Assembly: GCA_028702245.1 (NCBI GenBank)
Contig: JAQVPE010000041.1
Span: 1 to 6,778 of the forward strand
Length of the DNA: 6,778 nucleotides
Reading direction: 5' to 3'
Origin: Candidatus Izemoplasmatales bacterium
GTDB taxonomy: Bacteria > Bacillota_I > Bacilli_A > Izemoplasmatales > Hujiaoplasmataceae
The position numbers and the translations under genes are program-made. Under the pieces are notes generated by a model that was not told the DNA's origin, did no database searches, and worked only from the letters and a program-made list of their open reading frames with translations. Shown one piece after another: positions 5,495 through 6,778 of this stretch; the first letter of the stretch is position 1, and every line of letters begins with the position of its first letter.

Positions 5495-6391
5495 ATGAAA
5501 GCACTAAAAACGAAAGTTATTCTTTCCGCAGCAGTATTACTCTTCGCATTGGTCGCCACGATTGGCTCGACCTTTGCATGGTTCACCGTAACGAACACTA
5601 ATGATGTTACAACTCCAACATTGCAGATCCAAGCCGTTGATTCATTGCTCATAAAACTTGCTAATTCCTCTGACACTCAAGCAGACTCAACGACAAATGC
5701 TGATCCAACAGCTTACAGCCAGGGCATTTCCGCCTCCGACATCTTGGGCCATGCCAGCTATTCATCTATGGAAACTTGGACTCTCTTTCCAGTATCTGCG
5801 GTTCAAACCGCATATGACTCGATTAACGCAGGATCGTTACATTCTCTTGGAGCCGGCTATCTCAGACCTCTTACTCCTGGAGTTACTCGTAACTCCGCTT
5901 CTACGGGCGAAGTTATTACTATCAAATTCTGGTTGATGGCTCAATCTGATGACAATTACGTCAAAGTTAACAATGTTGTTATCACTGGTCAAAGCGGAAC
6001 TGGTGCTGATGATCTTATAGAAGGATCGGTTAGATTAGCTGTTACTATCGATAGCACTGGTCTTGGCGGACCTCAGACTGGGTTCATCTTCGGGAATACC
6101 GGTGAAATTGATTTTGACTTTACCTTCGTTGGAACTGCCAACGAATATACTGGTGGAGATATTCCTACATCTGGATTTAATACGCTTGACCAGCACACTG
6201 ATGGATTGTCGACGACTCTTGAAGGATCATCTCAACTTGGAGTTGCCGGAACCAGCCAAATTTGTGAACTTGACACTCTATCTCCAGTACTTGTTACCGT
6301 TGACATCTTCATCGAAGGTTGGGATGCTGATACCACCGGAGACATCATTGCAGGATTGCTTAATGTAACATTTGATTTCACGATTGCCTAA
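5495..6391 (+). CDS. SipW-dependent-type secreted protein, TasA/camelysin-like candidate matrix protein
   Basis: 298 residues from ATG 5495 with AAAGGAG (5481-5487) seven bases upstream in a very A-rich spacer. Residues 1-28 are a lysine-rich start plus hydrophobic core ending ATIGSTFA, then WFTVTN: the pattern of SipW-dependent-type signal peptides, which are cleaved by an ER-type signal peptidase and found on TasA, CalY and related biofilm proteins. The mature part is Thr/Ser/Gly/Asp-rich and beta-strand-like, with one cysteine (257). It ends in a signature at 274-287 (EGWDADTTGDIIAG) shared with the preceding protein. It lies 56 bases after that gene with no terminator between, so it is in the same c-di-GMP-controlled operon. 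Codons look more T-ending (ACT, GTT, GCT, CTT) than in the upstream EAL genes, which could reflect high expression or separate origin. A fibre or matrix subunit is the best guess; no SipW gene is in the window. Confidence 0.88.
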   Translation: MKALKTKVILSAAVLLFALVATIGSTFAWFTVTNTNDVTTPTLQIQAVDSLLIKLANSSDTQADSTTNADPTAYSQGISASDILGHASYSSMETWTLFPVSAVQTAYDSINAGSLHSLGAGYLRPLTPGVTRNSASTGEVITIKFWLMAQSDDNYVKVNNVVITGQSGTGADDLIEGSVRLAVTIDSTGLGGPQTGFIFGNTGEIDFDFTFVGTANEYTGGDIPTSGFNTLDQHTDGLSTTLEGSSQLGVAGTSQICELDTLSPVLVTVDIFIEGWDADTTGDIIAGLLNVTFDFTIA

Positions 6392-6437
6392 TATTAACAT
6401 TACTTAGATTTGTTTCAATAAGATATTCCCTGAGGCC

Positions 6438-6467
6438 ACACAACCCAGGCTTAGTTCTGGGTTGTGT
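6438..6467 (+). other. Strong intercistronic hairpin after the first SipW-type gene
   Basis: ACACAACCCAG (6438-6448) pairs perfectly with CTGGGTTGTGT (6457-6467) around an eight-base loop. A small CCCT…AGGG element follows (6468-6478). The sequence after it is not a U tract, so complete intrinsic termination is unlikely. It could be a partial terminator or a 3'-end stabiliser that makes the first SipW-type mRNA more abundant than the second. Confidence 0.6.
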
Positions 6468-6481
6468 CCCTAATAGGGTAT

Positions 6482-6525
6482 GTTATTTTCAAGGTATCAT
6501 TGCGAGATGTTGTTTTGAAAATAGC
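6482..6525 (+). repeat. Inverted repeat upstream of the second SipW-type gene
   Basis: GTTATTTTCAA (6482-6492) can pair with TTGAAAATAGC (6515-6525), 11 pairs with one U·G wobble, around 22 bases. It lies 32 bases before ATG 6558 and is not followed by a T run. It could be an RNA structure or a protein-binding dyad; there is no convincing promoter in the 166-base gap that would decide. Confidence 0.4.
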
Positions 6526-6557
6526 ATTTGTTGAATGAATATTTGGAGGTACATTGT

Positions 6558-6778
6558 ATGAAAGAAATTAAGAGGAAATTGCTTTTGACTGCTCTTGTCA
6601 TTGTGTTTGCTTTTGTAGCAACTGCAGGAACTACATATGCATGGTTCCAAATATCACCCACAGTTGAAGCAGAGTCACTCAATTTCAATATGCAATCAAA
6701 AGATTCTCTTTTGCTAAGAGTGTATAATGGGGAAAATCCAGATGACACTTACTATTATTATCAAAATGATATCTACAA
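6558..6778 (+). CDS. SipW-dependent-type secreted protein, second paralogue (3' end outside window)
   Basis: Partial gene: ATG 6558 with TTGGAGGT (6543-6550) seven bases upstream, open to the window end (73 residues). The N terminus is KRK followed by a hydrophobic core and VATAGTTYA, then WFQIS, a SipW-dependent-type signal peptide almost superimposable on the preceding gene's (VATIGSTFA, WFTVT). After cleavage, AESLNFNMQSKDSLLLRV aligns with TPTLQIQAVDSLLIKL of the paralogue, sharing the DSLL[IL][KR] segment. It is therefore a second member of the same surface-protein family, exported and probably deposited in the same matrix. The region after about residue 57 is Tyr/Asp/Asn-rich (DDTYYYYQND). 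Whether it depends on the riboswitch promoter depends on read-through of the hairpins at 6438-6525. This gene is visibly more AT-rich than those upstream. Confidence 0.88.
   Translation, partial: MKEIKRKLLLTALVIVFAFVATAGTTYAWFQISPTVEAESLNFNMQSKDSLLLRVYNGENPDDTYYYYQNDIY

Noticed and set aside
6493..6530. Separate promoter for the second SipW-type gene
   Set aside because: TTGCGA near 6500 has no acceptable -10 at 16-18 bp spacing; evidence too weak to list.
1..6778. Mycoplasma-type genetic code (TGA as Trp), suggested because no complete gene ends in TGA
   Set aside because: All Trp codons examined are TGG and no in-frame TGA was seen; a handful of genes ending in TAA or TAG is too few to conclude anything.
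1..6778. CRISPR array, tRNA, rRNA or insertion sequence
   Set aside because: No regularly spaced repeats, no cloverleaf or rRNA motifs and no transposase or paired terminal repeats were found.

Overview
The window looks like a low-to-moderate GC, Gram-positive-type (Firmicutes/Tenericutes-like) chromosome. Signs of this are Shine-Dalgarno sites of the AGGAGG/GAGGTGA type, consensus SigA promoters (TTGACA-17-TATAAT), a CcpA-like cre box, intrinsic terminators with U tracts, and surface proteins with SipW-dependent-type signal peptides (…TFAWF, …TYAWF). All Trp codons seen are TGG, and every complete gene ends in TAA or TAG. The exact taxon cannot be fixed from the sequence. All credible genes are on the + strand.

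Layout: (1) 2-1914, a two-gene c-di-GMP module. First comes the C-terminal end of an EAL phosphodiesterase with intact catalytic motifs. It is followed, with a Shine-Dalgarno site overlapping its stop codon, by a membrane-anchored GGDEF-EAL protein whose GGDEF motif is destroyed and whose EAL site is partly degenerate, so it is probably a receptor rather than an enzyme. A terminator closes this unit at about 1949-1992. (2) 2044-4133, a metabolic operon: thiolase (acetyl-CoA acetyltransferase) plus a short-chain dehydrogenase (acetoacetyl-CoA or 3-oxoacyl reductase). It lies behind a promoter carrying a cre-like box and a 12-bp palindromic operator. (3) 4298-4614, a long regulatory leader: a hairpin, a near-perfect SigA promoter, a cyclic-di-GMP-I (GEMM) riboswitch, an overlapping terminator, and a second copy of the terminator 3' half. 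(4) 4615-6778, the genes under that riboswitch: a possible 20-codon leader ORF, a 260-residue membrane-anchored surface protein, and two SipW-type secreted proteins of a TasA/camelysin-like kind, the second cut by the window end.

Together these suggest a c-di-GMP circuit. Enzymes and a receptor for c-di-GMP sit about 2.5 kb upstream of a strong promoter whose transcript is gated by a c-di-GMP aptamer. The gated genes encode extracellular-matrix or fibre-like proteins. The terminator and the aptamer's 3' hairpin share the same strand (4476-4487), so ligand binding should prevent termination (ON switch). The membrane-anchored protein and the first SipW-type protein share a C-terminal E-G-x-D-x-D-x3-D-I-I-x-G signature, so they appear to be divergent members of one surface-protein family, possibly anchor and fibre subunits. 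The most notable content is this riboswitch-controlled surface operon, including its apparent tandem terminator.
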